A stretch of 64,000 nt of DNA. Origin: Cymbomonas tetramitiformis (lineage: Eukaryota; Chlorophyta; Pyramimonadophyceae; Pyramimonadales; Pyramimonadaceae). Both the position numbers and the translations under genes were made by a program. The DNA lies in the NCBI GenBank assembly GCA_001247695.2, contig LGRX02015524.1, positions 1 to 64,000 on the forward strand. Direction: 5' to 3'. A model generated the notes under the pieces. That model searched no databases, was not told the DNA's origin, and worked only from the letters and a program-made list of their open reading frames with translations. Shown here piece by piece: positions 22,962 to 34,643 of this stretch. How positions within the stretch are numbered: position 1 is the stretch's first letter; every line of letters begins with the position of its first letter.

Positions 22962-25900
22962 ATGGGCAAGCGCGGACGGGGACCACAACCGACCAAGGTG
23001 AAGTTGGTCGCTCAGGGGAAGGGCACGATCAAGCGCACCCAGCAAACGCCTTTCGACCCTGCCGGCAGTGATGAAATCGAATACAGAGTTCGGGAAATAA
23101 AAGCAGAGCGTGTTGCAAAAGGAGGCACTGCACAGTGGCTGATAGGTTGGGAAAATTTCGAGGACTCGAAGCACGATACCTGGGAACCGGTTGACAATCT
23201 CGCTGGACATGAGACTACCATCAGTGACTTTCGCAAACGGTCGAGGGAGGAGAAAGAGGAGAGTGAAGCTGCGGCAAATACACGGCGACAAGAACGATTG
23301 GCGACACGAGAAGGTACCCATACTGGAATTTTCGTTTGCAGACGTACTTATTTACTTCGTTCCCTCTTCTCACGTTTCGTGCTCGCACAATGGGACGAAT
23401 AATGTGTTCGTTCATATTGCGTGTTATCACCTCTGCATATACAGATACATCGATATATGCATATACATACGGTATGATACATTTACGCATTTCGGTTCTT
23501 GAGTTGTTCGCACGCTCACTCACCACGCAGGTGCCAACGTTGAGGATGATGATGGCTTCGTGGATCCAGCTGGAGGCAAACGTCGCTCGGCCGTTTGGCA
23601 GTTCTTCAAGGTCAAGTTGCAGGGAAGAAGGCTTACCGTGAGAGGCCGGCCCGGGGCCGTTTGAAGTCAGCCCGGGCCGGTTGCGGGCCGCTCGATTGTT
23701 GGATGCGGGCCGTCTTTCAAGGGTCCCGATTATGAAAGTTTTCGTGAAAATTGTGCGATTTTTATGATTTTGCCATACTTACGAATTAAACTTTTGCGCC
23801 TGCGGCGGGCAAATTTTAAGATTGGCCGGGCTGGCCGAAAGTGGACCAGTAAATTTTCAAAATGCGGGCCGCTTCGAAAAAAGAAAGCCTTCTTCTCTAT
23901 CAAGTTGGATAGCACTGGACGTATCCTCGAGACGAAGTGTACCCTATGTTGTGGAGCTGAAGGCGTGAATTTTCCGGGCAACACCACCAACATGCGAGGC
24001 CACGTCTCGAGTTGTCACAAGGACGACTATTGCAAGCTGATGTCCCCAACGGCTTCAACTGCATCTGAGAGTGCAGACACGGAGGAAGCAGCTTCTCAGG
24101 TACGTAAAATATCGGATCTGTGGGCGTTAGCATTCGTTTCGTGCGTGTGAATCAAATTTTCACTTGGATATGTCCTCTAACATTCATATTCTCACTTGGC
24201 AGGCGAAAGAGGGCACGCTCGAGGCCATTCTGCCGCAGATCACAACGAGTCAGCGCAAAGAGCTTCATCGTCGTATCACCCTTTGGCTAGTCCGTCGAAA
24301 ACGACTTCTCACCCTCCCTGAGAACGACACCGAGTTCCGTGACATCTTCGATTTCATCTTTGCTGGAGGGTATGTCCCACCTACGTACAAGTTGGTGATG
24401 CAGCAAATGCTGGAGCTGTCTAGTGAAGGCAAGGAGAACGTGCACTCTGCCATGGACTTGCTCGAACGAGAAGGTATCTTGCCAAGCCTTGCCGGGGACA
24501 TATGGTCCGAAGGGGGGATATCCATATTTGGTGTGCTCACCTATTGGATCGACGCTGAGTTCACCTTGTTTGAGCGGCTAAGTTCGGCCATTCCGTTTTC
24601 GGCCGTGCGACACACTGCTAGCGAGATACAATCGGCCACGAAGAAAGCTTGCTCCGACCTGCATATTGGTCTTTATCGTGAGGACTTAGCACTTGGTGAT
24701 GGTGTTGACACCGGTGATGAGAGCGTGCACTGCACGATTTCGGACAACGCGAGCAACATAATTTCGGGCTGGGACTGCTTTGATGGCTACGAGTGTTGCA
24801 ACCACACCCTCGCTTTGATCGTGAAAGCGTTCCTCGAGCATCCGGACATTCAAGGTGTCTTCAAAAAACTCCGTGGCATGACCACTCATTTTAATCACAG
24901 TGTCATTGGAGGTAATAAGTTGTTGAACGATTGCCAGAAGCGGCACAATATGAACGTGACCAAGCCCCCTCAAGATAATGACACGCGCACTGGGTGGGGT
25001 GGAGCTTGCAAACAAGCTACGTGGTACATGAGATATCAGGTTTCAGGTATGAAACCTCGTGGTTGCAACATTTTCTCTTGCCTTATTTTGAGTTTCTCGT
25101 ATTCGCGAATGAACATATTTTGAGACGTACGTAGGTCAGTTGAAACTGAACGTCATCATTTATTTCGTTGTCTAAAGGTTTGTGTGGGCACCCATTTCTT
25201 GTGTTGATTTTCTTTTGGTGTTGTGGTATTGTATGTAGGTCGTGATACAAATGTATGGCATCGAGAACCCCGTCAATGCTTCCACGGCGGTTCCAAACCC
25301 TGATGGCGGAAGCGTGTACAAAGATCACCGCCTCGACCTTTTGGAGTGGTACATTGTGAAGGAGAGTGCCTACTTCCTCACCTACGTCATGAACGCCTCC
25401 AACATTCTTCAAGGCACGAAGTATCCCACCGCTAGCCTCATCTTGCCGGTGTTGGGGAAGGTGGCGCACTATGCCGAGGCCACCACCCCCTTGAAGTTTG
25501 AGAATGCCCCTGTTAAAATCACCAACGAGTCGGTCATACACGGTCGGAAATTGCTGCTCACGGACTTCATCTCCAGATACTTCAACGGCTTACAAGATTG
25601 CAAGCTGGAGGACTGGTGCATCGCCACCGTCCTAGACCCCAGATACAAGCACTTCACCTTCCACTGTGTGGGTCGTTGGATGCGAGGTGTGTACTTACCT
25701 AGCTCATGCTTTCACTTCACTTGCCACATGCGGCCGATTAACTTCTCTTTTTTACAAGTGGGTAGTAGTAAGTGTCCGATCAACGATCTTGCCTCTTGAC
25801 TTGCCTAGTGCGCCCACGGAAGAATCACACGTGTTTCCCTTGTGTTTGTTCTGTGTAGGCAAGCTGACTGCGGAGCTCGCCCTAGAATGGACCCGCAAAT

Positions 25901-26328
25901 GTTGGGAGGCGGATTGGAAGCCCAAGGGGGATGAGTCCTCCATGCCTGCACTGGTCCCAGCTCAAAACAAGAGCAAAGGCCAGGACGGTAGGCCCATAGT
26001 CACGGCAGCAGCTTTTTTAGCGGACTCTGATGATGAGGAAGATGCCACCGCGCATATTCAGGCTGGTGTAGTTATGGAGAAAGAGGATGAGTTGCAAGCA
26101 TACTTGCGCATCCCTCGTGTCGCGGCAGATGTAGACTTGCTTGCTTGGTGGAAGGTGCAGTCGGGCAAGCTCCCACACCTCGCCAAGATGGCCCGCCAGT
26201 TCCTTGCTCCGCCTGCTTCCACCAGCTTTCTCTGCTGTGGGGCACATGCATGGAGACCTGCGAAAGTGCACTGGGGAAAGCACAATCGAGCACTCGCTTA
26301 TGGCGGGAATGAATACTTAGATATGTAG
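22962..26328 (+). pseudogene. Chromodomain-BED-hAT transposase A, degraded
   Basis: Probable exons are 22962-23312, 23531-24099 (containing a MITE), 24203-25039, 25239-25686 and 25859-26328, with GT-AG junctions. Exon 1 encodes a chromodomain (EYRVREIKAERV... then GWENFEDSKHDTWEPVDNL). Exon 2 encodes a BED zinc finger (CTLC with a downstream H/C/H cluster) broken by the MITE at 23620-23899. Exon 3 carries hAT catalytic features: GDIWSEGG with the first Asp, SDNASN with the second Asp, and a CNHTLAL motif. Exon 5 has the dimerisation region (LAKMARQFLAPPAST), but about 15 bases are missing where the copy in hAT B encodes VERAFS, so the third acidic residue is lost and the frame shifts. hAT transposases cut and join DNA at 8-bp targets in the nucleus; this copy cannot be functional. 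Confidence 0.85.
23620..23899. mobile_element. 280-bp hAT-type MITE in transposase A
   Basis: The left end CAGGGAAGAAGGCTT is matched by an inverse right end that differs at two outer positions. An exact 8-bp duplication TCAAGTTG flanks it (23612-23619 and 23900-23907). It carries the core GGCCGGCCCGGGGCCG (23644-23659) of the MITE at 19389-19573. It interrupts the BED zinc-finger exon. Confidence 0.88.
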
Positions 26329-26366
26329 ATAGATAATAACTTTGTAATAGTGTTAGGGGAGATTAG

Positions 26367-29300
26367 CAAGGCATGGTATCGATTGTTTGATATTCTGATA
26401 CCATCAATATATCAGAATATCATAATCAATTGATGCATATTTGATGCACAATCAGAATATTACAATCGATTGATACCCACCTCCGAGAATTACAATCGAT
26501 TGATGCCTAATCCGAATTATCACCATCGATCGATTCTCGATTTGCATTATCACAATCAATTGATCGTGACCGTGGGACATATCAGAATCGATTGATATTT
26601 GCACGTGACACGCAACCACATATCGATATGTAGCATACAACTCCCTAACCGATCCTTCATTCTTGAATTGTAGGCTTTTCATTCGTCTCTAATTTGGGTT
26701 CGCTGAAGTGTGTTTGAGATGAACCAGTAAACATGCAAATGAGGCCCATCCTCAGATTGGAGGGGGTGTGTTGGAGGCTCTCGACTCGATTTGGTGGCAT
26801 TCAAAAATCAAAAATTCTGGCCACGAGGACCTCATTTTACAGTTGACGAACTACCTGTATTGACTGCCCGTGTGAATCAAGATGGGTAAACGTGGACGTG
26901 GAAGTAAGCCTAACCATGTGAAACTTGTCGCCCAAGGGAAAGGCCCCATCAAACGGAGCGACGCAGCAAACCCCTTTCGATCCTGCCGGCAGTGATGATA
27001 TCGTTTACAGCGTGCGAGAGATTAAGGCAGAGCGGGTGGCAAAAGGCAATGCGCAATGGCGTGTTGGCTGGGAGAACTTTCCAGATGCGAAACACGACAC
27101 GTGGGAGCCGGTTGAAAACCTCGCCGGCCTCGAGACCTTGATCAGCGAATTCCGGCAGCAGTTCAAGGAAGAGCAAGAACTCTTTGAAGCACAAGCTGCT
27201 GAGAACAAGAAATCAAAGGAGCTAGAAAAAGGTTTGCTCGCCTCATCCTTCGTTGTTCCGTCGAGCAAATCGGTGCGCGTGTTGAGGTGAATAAACGTCG
27301 ATGTTGGTGTCCACGACTTGATTTTCGTTCGCTTTGGTTGTGCGCAGAGAGTCGTGGCGAGGATGATGGCTTCGTTGAAGGCGCTGGAGGTGGTAAGCGT
27401 CGTTCCGCTGTATGGAGGCATCCCATGGTCAAGTTGGACAAGGAGACCGGTCGTATTTTGGAAACGCGTTGCAACCTGTGTGCAGACGCTCAGCCTGTCA
27501 AGTACCCCGGGAACACCACCAACATGCGTGGTCACCTCTCGTGCCTCCACAAGGACGCCTATTGCAAAATGGTGGCGCCTAATGGGGGTTCTAGTGGTGG
27601 TGGAGACCCTGATGACCCTGGCGACGACGCTGACGAAGGATCCTCCGTGAGTTTTTCTTGTTCAACTGTATTTCATGTGCATGAACGAACGCTCTTGCTT
27701 GCGAATTCCATCGTTCGTTCGTTGTGTGTTTTGCGGTCCCGCTTTTATTGCCGTGACTTTTGACCGAATCTTTCTTGTTTCGTTTGCTTTGGCGAGCAGG
27801 CAAGGAGAGGCACACTTGAGGCTGTGTTGCCTCAAATTACGACAGCACAACGTGAGGAGCTGCATAAGCGAATCACGTTTTGGCTGATTCGTAACAAAAG
27901 GCCACTCACCCTTCCTGAGAACGACACCGAATTTCGCGAGATATTCGACTACATCTTCGTTGGTGGGTATATTCCTCCCTCCTACATGCTTGTTGTCCAG
28001 CGAATTCTGGAATTCTCGGCGGAAGGCAAGCTGAAGGTCACGAACCTGGTTGAGACCACCCTTGCTGCGGGATAGCGGGAATTCTTCCGAGCATCGCTGG
28101 GGACATGTGGTCAGAGGGGGGCATTTGCATATTTGGTGTGCTAGTTTACTTGATAGATGAGGACTTCAACTACGTCGAGCGCCTCGTCGCGGCGATTCCT
28201 TTTTCGTCAGTTCGCCACAATGCCGTTGAGATAGAGCTCGCTACAAAAAAGGCTTGTTCCGAGATACTATTGGTCACTTTCGTGAGGACGTCGCTCCTGG
28301 GGATGGGGTGGACACTATCAAGGACAAGGTTCACGCCACTGTTTCTGACAACGCGAGCAACATAGTTTCTGGTTGGGAATGCTTTGATGGACACGAGTGC
28401 ACTGTCCACACTCTCGCCTTGATCGTCCACGCCTATCTCGCGCAAGCTGAAGTGGCCCGCGTTTTTAGAAAGTTGAGAGGCATGACCACGCATTTTAACC
28501 ACTCCGTGATTGGTGCCAAGCTTTTGGCCGATTGTCAGAAGCGACATTCTTTGCCTGAAACAAAACCGCCACAAGACAACGATACTCGCTCCGGGTGGGG
28601 TGGTGCGTGCAAGCAGGCAACGTGGTACATGCGCCAACAGGTGTGTTGCCTATCACCCGAAACACGCACACACTATTTTGCTTGTGTGTACCTGTTTATG
28701 TGTGTTTAACTAGGCATCGGCTTATTTACCTTGCTATTATGTACAGGTGTCGATCCAGATGTACGACATCGAGAACCCAGTGAAGGCCCCCACCGCCATG
28801 CCGAACCCTGATGGAAGCATCTATAAGGACCACCGCCTTGACTTGTTGGAGTGGGATGTCGTCAAGGAGAGTGTTTACTTCCTCACCCAAGTCATGCATG
28901 CCTCCGATCTTTTGCAAGGCACAAAGTATGCCACGGTGAACCTTATCCTCCCCATCATTGGGAAAGTGGCATACTATGCCGACGAGAACACTCAGCTGAA
29001 ATTTGAGAACGAGACGGTGCGGGTGGCTAACGAGTCCGTCAAGCACGCCCGCAAACTTTTCAACACCGACTTGTGTACTTCAATGCTCTGCTTGATAACA
29101 GATGTTCGCCTATCTTTTTGTTGTGAAAGCAAGCAAGCTAGAGGAGTGTGCTGTTGCCGTAAAGTTTTTGACAACGAGATGTTTGCCAGGTTTTTCAACT
29201 CCTTGCAAGATTGCAAGCTAGAGGCAGGATTGGTGTGTTGCCACCGCCATGGACCCACGCTACAAAGACTTTGAGTTCCGCAACATGTCTCGGTGGAGGC

Positions 29301-30333
29301 GAGGTGAGATTGGCAAGTCCTTGCTTCTTCGTGTGTGTTTGTTAGCCTCAATGAACACACGCCTACGCACAAGTATATATGAACACACGCATACTTACAA
29401 GTGTGCACGCGGGGTGGTGCGACACAGGCACGCTCACAGCGGAACAAGCTGTGAAGTGGGCGCGTGATGCATGGGAGGCCGACTGGAAGCCTGAGCCTAA
29501 GTGCACGGAAGTGGGCACGGTTGAAGGTGTGCAAGTGTCTAAGAAAAGAAAGGGCAAAGGTGGCAAGGCTGTCACTGTAGCCTGTTTCCTAGCTGACTCA
29601 GATGAGGAGGAGGAGGATGCTTGTGAGACAGTAGAGCTGAGTCCCGAAGGGGACTGTTTAGATGAACTGACAAAGTACCTTGCATACCCAAAGGCAAAAG
29701 CTGATGTTGACCCTGTAGCTTGGTGGAAGGTGCACAAGTATGAGTTTCCTCACTTGTCTAAAATGGCCAGGCAGTTTCTCAGCACTCCAGCATCCACCGC
29801 AGGTGTGGAAAGAGCCTTTTCTGCCGTGGGGCACATGCACAGCAATTTGAGGAAGTGTGTCACGGAGGGCACAATTCAACACACCTTGATGGCTTCGATG
29901 AACGTGTAGATGTCGGTGTGGAATCAGAAATCAGAAATTGGCTTAGTGCCTGTGTGTGAAATACAGCTTGTGACCACGTAGTGCCTTCATAGATACTTAT
30001 TAGGTAGTAATTAGCAGTTGTTGAAATATATAGCCTGCAATATCACGGTATAGCAATTTTTCAATATCATATCAATTGATATAGCCTCGGTAGCAATTTT
30101 AGGGTATCATATCAATTGATATAGCCTCGGTAGAAATCACTATCAATTGATGTGCATTTGCTAGAATTACAATCAATTGATAGTTTGATGTTAAAATCAC
30201 AATCAATCGATAGCTGACTTCTTTTATCACAATTTATTGATAGGATGATTTAGGATATCACTATTAATCAATGAAAATTTTGGAATAATAAAAAACCATC
30301 GATACTGCTTGTTCCAACCGATTCCATGCCTTG
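26367..30333 (+). mobile_element. hAT transposon B nested in hAT A
   Basis: The left end (26367) shares its first 25 bp with hAT A; the right end, its imperfect inverse, ends at 30333. The exact 8-bp duplication GAGATTAG flanks it (26359-26366 and 30334-30341). Subterminal arrays lie at 26400-26600 and 30020-30300. It inserted about 30 bp beyond the stop codon of transposase A, in the same orientation. Length 3967 bp. Confidence 0.92.
26881..29907 (+). pseudogene. Chromodomain-BED-hAT transposase B, frameshifted
   Basis: Collinear with transposase A. The order is a Gly/Lys-rich N-terminus (ATG 26881), a chromodomain (GWENFPDAKHDTWEPVENL near 27060), an intron to about 27347, a BED zinc finger (CNLC with a downstream H-x4-H, 27470-27560), the catalytic Asp in GDMWSEGG (28100), SDNASN with the second Asp, and VHTLAL (about 28345-28420). 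The C-terminal dimerisation region ends LSTPASTAGVERAFSAVG, retaining the third acidic residue lost in A. Comparison with A shows frameshifts near 26957, 28070, 28258 and 29226, and extra sequence at about 29070-29190. It keeps the catalytic residues but no continuous frame. The stop is at 29907. Confidence 0.85.
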
Positions 30334-30830
30334 GAGATTAGAAGTATTGTTAATAATTTGACATAGGTGTTTTGCCACATATCAGAATTGATTGATTGGG
30401 TTTGCTACATATTAGAATTGATTTAAGATTGGGTTTGCTGCATATCAGAATTGATTGATTGGGTTTGCTGCATATCAGAATCGATTGATCTGTTTTGCTA
30501 CCTATCGGAATTGATCGATATGTTTTGCTACTTATCAGAATTGATCGATATGTTTTGCTACCTATCAGAATTGATTGATTAATATGGTGTTTATCAAAAT
30601 CAATTGATCATATTTACTTGCTATCACAATCAATTGATATATTTTTTGAAATATCAAAAACTATCGATAGCACTCGCCACAACCGATACCATGCCTTGTT
30701 CTATGACGGACGGGCACCAGGTGGTCCGTGCAGGCAAGTTAATTAGCATTAATTGCCTGCATACGCGAAGCACTCCAATTTGAAATATGCATCCCAAAGT
30801 CCGAAATCCAGTGTTCCGAAGCTGACCCAC

Positions 30831-31250
30831 GAAATCTAACGTAGAGCAAAAAAACAAAATCCAAAATTCGAAATCCAGCCTCTCGAAGACTGAAATCTGA
30901 AATCTAACATAGAGCAAAATCAGCCAAATCGAAATTTCGAAATCTAACGTAGAGTAAATTCACAAAAAATGCAAATCAATTTATCAAGCAAATTCATTCC
31001 ATAAGAAACAACGCATTTCCATTCGATACTTAACTGACATACGAAAATCTAACGTAGAGCAAAAAAAACAAATTCCAAAATTCGAAATCCAGCATCCCGA
31101 AGACTGAAAATCTGAGATTTAACGTAGAGCAAAATCAGCCAAATCGAAAATTTCGAAATCTAACGTAGAGCAAATTCACAAAAATGCAAAATCCACTTAT
31201 CAAGTAAATCCATCCCACATGCAACAATGCATTTCCATTTGATATTTAAA
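30831..31250. repeat. Imperfect tandem duplication, about 205 bp
   Basis: 30831-31031 and 31043-31250 are diverged copies of one unit, each containing several GAAATCTAACGTAGAGCAAA motifs. No coding signal. It lies just outside the right end of hAT A. Confidence 0.75.
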
Positions 31251-31358
31251 CTCGGAATCTGATGTTACACGGTAAGACAGGCACCCTGGCCCGCTCCCAA
31301 ATTATTGATACACTATTTACATAATATACAGCCCAGAATTCTGGCAACTTCGACGGTT

Positions 31359-32100
31359 TTAAGCAGGCTCCCTCTGAGGAGGTGGTGGCAGTTGAGCCAA
31401 CTGGTTCTGGTTATTCCTATTGTCATGCTTATTTCGTTTGTCCACCCAAGTCACATTGATGGATCCATCCTTGTTCAACGCATAAGGAGACTTGCAGTCC
31501 CGCAGCATATGTGACCCCTGGCATTTCGGGCATTTGGCATTACCATCTGCAGGAGCTCCCGGTTTTGCAGTAATATGCTTAGTGGCCCCCGATAACGAGG
31601 CCTTCTTAGATTGAGTTTTGATGAACATCTGCAGTTCTGACTCGTGCGCATCATCTTTCTCGCACTCTGGAACCGTAGCCCTGATTTGTTGATGTGCAAA
31701 CAGGGCATTGTGATTGTCCGGCAATGACGCATCCCTAGTACCTCCTGCCAATTCCCTCTCAATCTATGAGAGTGGCAAGGGAATACAAGGACTGAGGAGT
31801 CTCCGGCTCCCTCGAACTGGCTCCCGGCAAGCCAAAGGCAGCTGCCACCTTCCGCATCAGCTTCGGTATCTCCGGCACCGCCTTCCCCGGGGTCAGGCAC
31901 CACTCCAATAGCTCGCTTCTCAATCGGTGGGCTTTCAACCAGTTGGAGACCCCCTTGGTCTCCTCTTGCATGGATCTTTGGAGTACCGAGTCCACGTATG
32001 CCTGAATGTCGAATCCCGGCGTCACCGATGATGCCAATCCCAAGGGAGCCTGCTCCCTCATACCACCATCCATCTCCATTACTTGAGGTTGAGGAAACAC
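31359..32100 (-). pseudogene. Gag-like fragment with CCHC-type knuckle
   Basis: Two adjacent minus-strand frames (32100-31759 and 31751-31359) read as one protein broken by a frameshift near 31755. The C-terminal part has CPKCQGSHMLRDC, a nucleocapsid-type zinc knuckle with one residue fewer than the canonical spacing, followed by a basic N/Q/P-rich tail. The upstream part is a helical region (KAHRLRSELLEWCLTPG). Probably the Gag of an LTR retrotransposon; no polymerase genes follow within the window on this strand. Confidence 0.55.
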
Positions 32101-32216
32101 TCACATATCGTCCTTTGTCTTGATACAAACATGCATAATAATGTGTTACAGCAGTAGCATCTTCTCGCCCCCGACTCTGATAACACACGTAATGCAATAA
32201 TCATAAGGGGCCATAA
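32015..32216. repeat. 202-bp direct repeat, copy 1
   Basis: It differs from 33059-33260 at about three positions, in the same orientation. It includes the start of the Gag-like frame on the minus strand. The pair flanks a TIR-bounded insert. Confidence 0.9.
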
Positions 32217-33049
32217 CCCCTAAACTGCGGAGGGAATTTTTTACCAAAAACGATTGTTTTACAATAAATTCACTTTCATCATCGTGCATCTCGACGTGTC
32301 ACGTGTGCACAATAGCATTTACCATTCGATACCCATACACAAACATTTTGGACCATCATACACACGTAATTTCGGAATATACATCGATATATCGAGAATA
32401 TACAAGCAAAAATATCGGGTTTTTGGAGATCATGTTTCCGGGAAATGCTCTCTCACGACCACAGCTTCGAGTGTCGGATTTGCCCACGTCCGTCAAACTA
32501 CGAGGTTTATGCATGGTTTCAGACATACAACGAGTTTGGGGGGTAAATATCACTTATATATCGAAATACGTAGCAATATAGGTGAAAAAAACACCAAAAA
32601 ACAAGAAAAAACATTAGATTTTCAATGTTTTCCATACGTAAGGCCAGATTTGGTGTTTTTTTGGGGAAACGCTGTGTAGAAAGTCGGTGTATGCTCCACG
32701 TGAGATGCGTTGCGGTTTGATATGACACTATACAATAAAACATTTCACACAGGTGGCCAATAAAGCATGTAGCACGATTTTACGCGTTTTAAAAGCGATT
32801 TCTTCGATTTCACATCACACGAGAATGGCAAACTTTGAGTTTTCGCGGACGTGAGAAATGCTCCTAAGTGAGATATATATCATTGATATATGGGTAAAGT
32901 AAGTCGATACATTTTAGGAATACATGTTCAGGTAGACGTATATAACTTAGGTGAGTGATTCCGACCACTGTCCTTGACACAAGTGGCCGAGGAATGAATT
33001 TGAAAGTAAGTCCGTTGATGAGTTAGCTCATCACATAGCAGTTTAGGGG
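32217..33049. mobile_element. 833-bp insert with 12-bp inverted ends
   Basis: It begins CCCCTAAACTGC (32217-32228) and ends with the exact inverse (33038-33049). No coding motif. It is flanked not by a short target duplication but by two 202-bp direct repeats, with 9 extra bases before the right one. It may be a DNA transposon caught in a segmental duplication. Confidence 0.5.
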
Positions 33050-33058
33050 TGGGTAGGG

Positions 33059-33260
33059 CCCGGCGTCACCGATGATGCCAATCCCAAGGGAGCCTGCTCC
33101 CTCATACCACCATCCATCTTCAGTACTTGAGGTTGATGAAACACTCACATATCGTCCTTTGTCTTGATACAAACATGCATAATAATGTGTTACAGCAGTA
33201 GCATCTTCTCGCCCCCGACTCTGATAACACACGTAATGCAATAATCATAAGGGGCCATAA
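33059..33260. repeat. 202-bp direct repeat, copy 2
   Basis: Second copy of 32015-32216. Downstream it diverges into the AT-rich stretch, while copy 1 runs into the TIR insert. Confidence 0.9.
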
Positions 33261-33279
33261 TCTGAGGCAATCACAACAC

Positions 33280-33700
33280 CCTCCCTAATCATTATTTATC
33301 AACTTCAGCTTGTCATAAACATGCAATCTTTCATCGATCGGATCACAGAAATTCTTCATATCTATCCTCACATCAAATAAAGCAATCATAATCATCATAA
33401 TTGCAGTAATTATTGCCCATCATCACAGCAACTATTTTGTCATAATCAGAGCAATGCCATCATCATGGTAACACAATCAATTTTTAATCATATTTTCAGC
33501 AGTCCTTTTTACAGCAAATTCAAATTTTGTAATCCTTAACAAACTCATATTACAAATAGCAATATTTTCATCTCAATTACAGCAATTATTTTCATCATAA
33601 TCACAGCAACCAATTTTCATCATAATCACAACAATTAATGCAAAATCATTTGAAACCATGCCGCAATTAGGAAATTACAACCCTCATGCAAAATTGCCCT
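33280..33700. repeat. AT-rich degenerate CATAATCACAGCAA repeats
   Basis: Scattered, degenerate copies of CATCATAATCACAGCAAT-like motifs and strongly AT-rich composition. No gene seen. Confidence 0.6.
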
Positions 33701-33722
33701 CATCATAACCATACACCTATGT

Positions 33723-34316
33723 CTACCACAGATATGTGAATCTGTCCTCCCCATATGGGAGTTCATCCACCACCAGAACGGTCCTACACAACGGACATCT
33801 AACCACTATCCTATAAGTCATGGTGAATACAGCATGGATTGCTGCCGGCTGGACTAGGCTGGTCAAATGATACATCTCATCGAGGCCATCAAAGCAGGCT
33901 ACATGAAAATGATGATTACATGCAGTTGAAACACATGACATGCTTTCTCCCAGCAGGCTGGCTAAGCAGATTGCACAGTCGTCTCCCACCGTTGGGGCAG
34001 TCAGTGTCCTCGTGAGTACCACTTCCTCATTGGCCTCCTGAGCCTGTAATTTCAACCAATTTTGTGTCAGGAAAGCCTGTAACCAGGAGCTTACATCCGA
34101 CCAGATTTTTGGAAACTCATTGTTCACATAAACAACCCCCACGGGGTAAACAGTCCCTCCAAGAGGAGACACCTCACAGTCTGAGGATTTCAAGCAACAA
34201 AAACCCCCACGGGGTAACACTCTTCCAAGAAGAGCCTCACTCAGTGTGAGGATAACATCAATTCTTGTTGTCCCCACGGGACACAAGCAGCATTTAAATT
34301 CAAATAAAACTTCCAA
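33723..34316 (-). CDS. RING-H2 finger protein, 197 residues
   Basis: ATG-started ORF whose C-terminal half has a RING-H2 zinc finger: CAIC (about residue 113), then C-N-H-x-F-H-x2-C, and CPLC about 45 residues later. RING-H2 domains usually act as E3 ubiquitin ligases that bind E2 enzymes; that is family knowledge. The spacing before the last Cys pair is longer than average but within the permitted range. The N-terminal part is encoded by repeat-rich DNA (34137-34254) and may not be genuine. It could be a host gene, or a RING-bearing ORF of the retroelement remnant around it. Confidence 0.55.
   Translation of the reverse strand: MEVLFEFKCCLCPVGTTRIDVILTLSEALLGRVLPRGGFCCLKSSDCEVSPLGGTVYPVGVVYVNNEFPKIWSDVSSWLQAFLTQNWLKLQAQEANEEVVLTRTLTAPTVGDDCAICLASLLGESMSCVSTACNHHFHVACFDGLDEMYHLTSLVQPAAIHAVFTMTYRIVVRCPLCRTVLVVDELPYGEDRFTYLW
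34137..34254. repeat. 68-bp repeat, two diverged units
   Basis: CCCCCACGGGGTAA occurs at about 34136 and 34204, each followed by a similar AAGAGGAG/AAGAAGAG and GTGAGGAT-type stretch. A third partial CCCCACGGG occurs at 34272. It overlaps the 5' half of the RING ORF. Confidence 0.6.
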
Positions 34317-34643
34317 AGCAAGTCAAATACTTAAAATTGGCAAGCCACAAACAGCAAGCATAAAATTCGCAAGAACCATAAATTCACCACCTAGGTAGCG
34401 CCTACAAGCACGGGTACTGCGCTCCCAGATTACTGCAAGGGCCCTAACTAATTACCCGTTGGGACTAGGACGGGGACCGGACTACTCTTAAAGGAGGGGA
34501 AGGAATTCCTAATTAGTGAAACGGGTTGAACAGGCTGATTAAGTCTTTTCCAAGCTACCGGGAAGAAAGAAGGCCCTAGCAAAACTAACCGAAGGGACTT
34601 CAAATTTCTAAAGGAAAGGAGAGGTCAAGCAGGAGCGCTCGGG

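Larger units (their letters stand above)
22404..30698 (+). mobile_element. hAT transposon A, interrupted by nested hAT B
   Basis: The left end CAAGGCATGGTATCGATTGT (22404) and the right end (inverse, ending 30698, one mismatch over 20 bp) are flanked by the exact 8-bp duplication TTCTATGA (22396-22403 and 30699-30706). Subterminal arrays of ATCAGAATTGATTGAT-like motifs occupy 22430-22680 and 30360-30660 and are probable transposase-binding sites. Removing hAT B and one target copy leaves about 4.3 kb. The single transposase gene at 22962-26328 lies in the left part. Confidence 0.92.
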
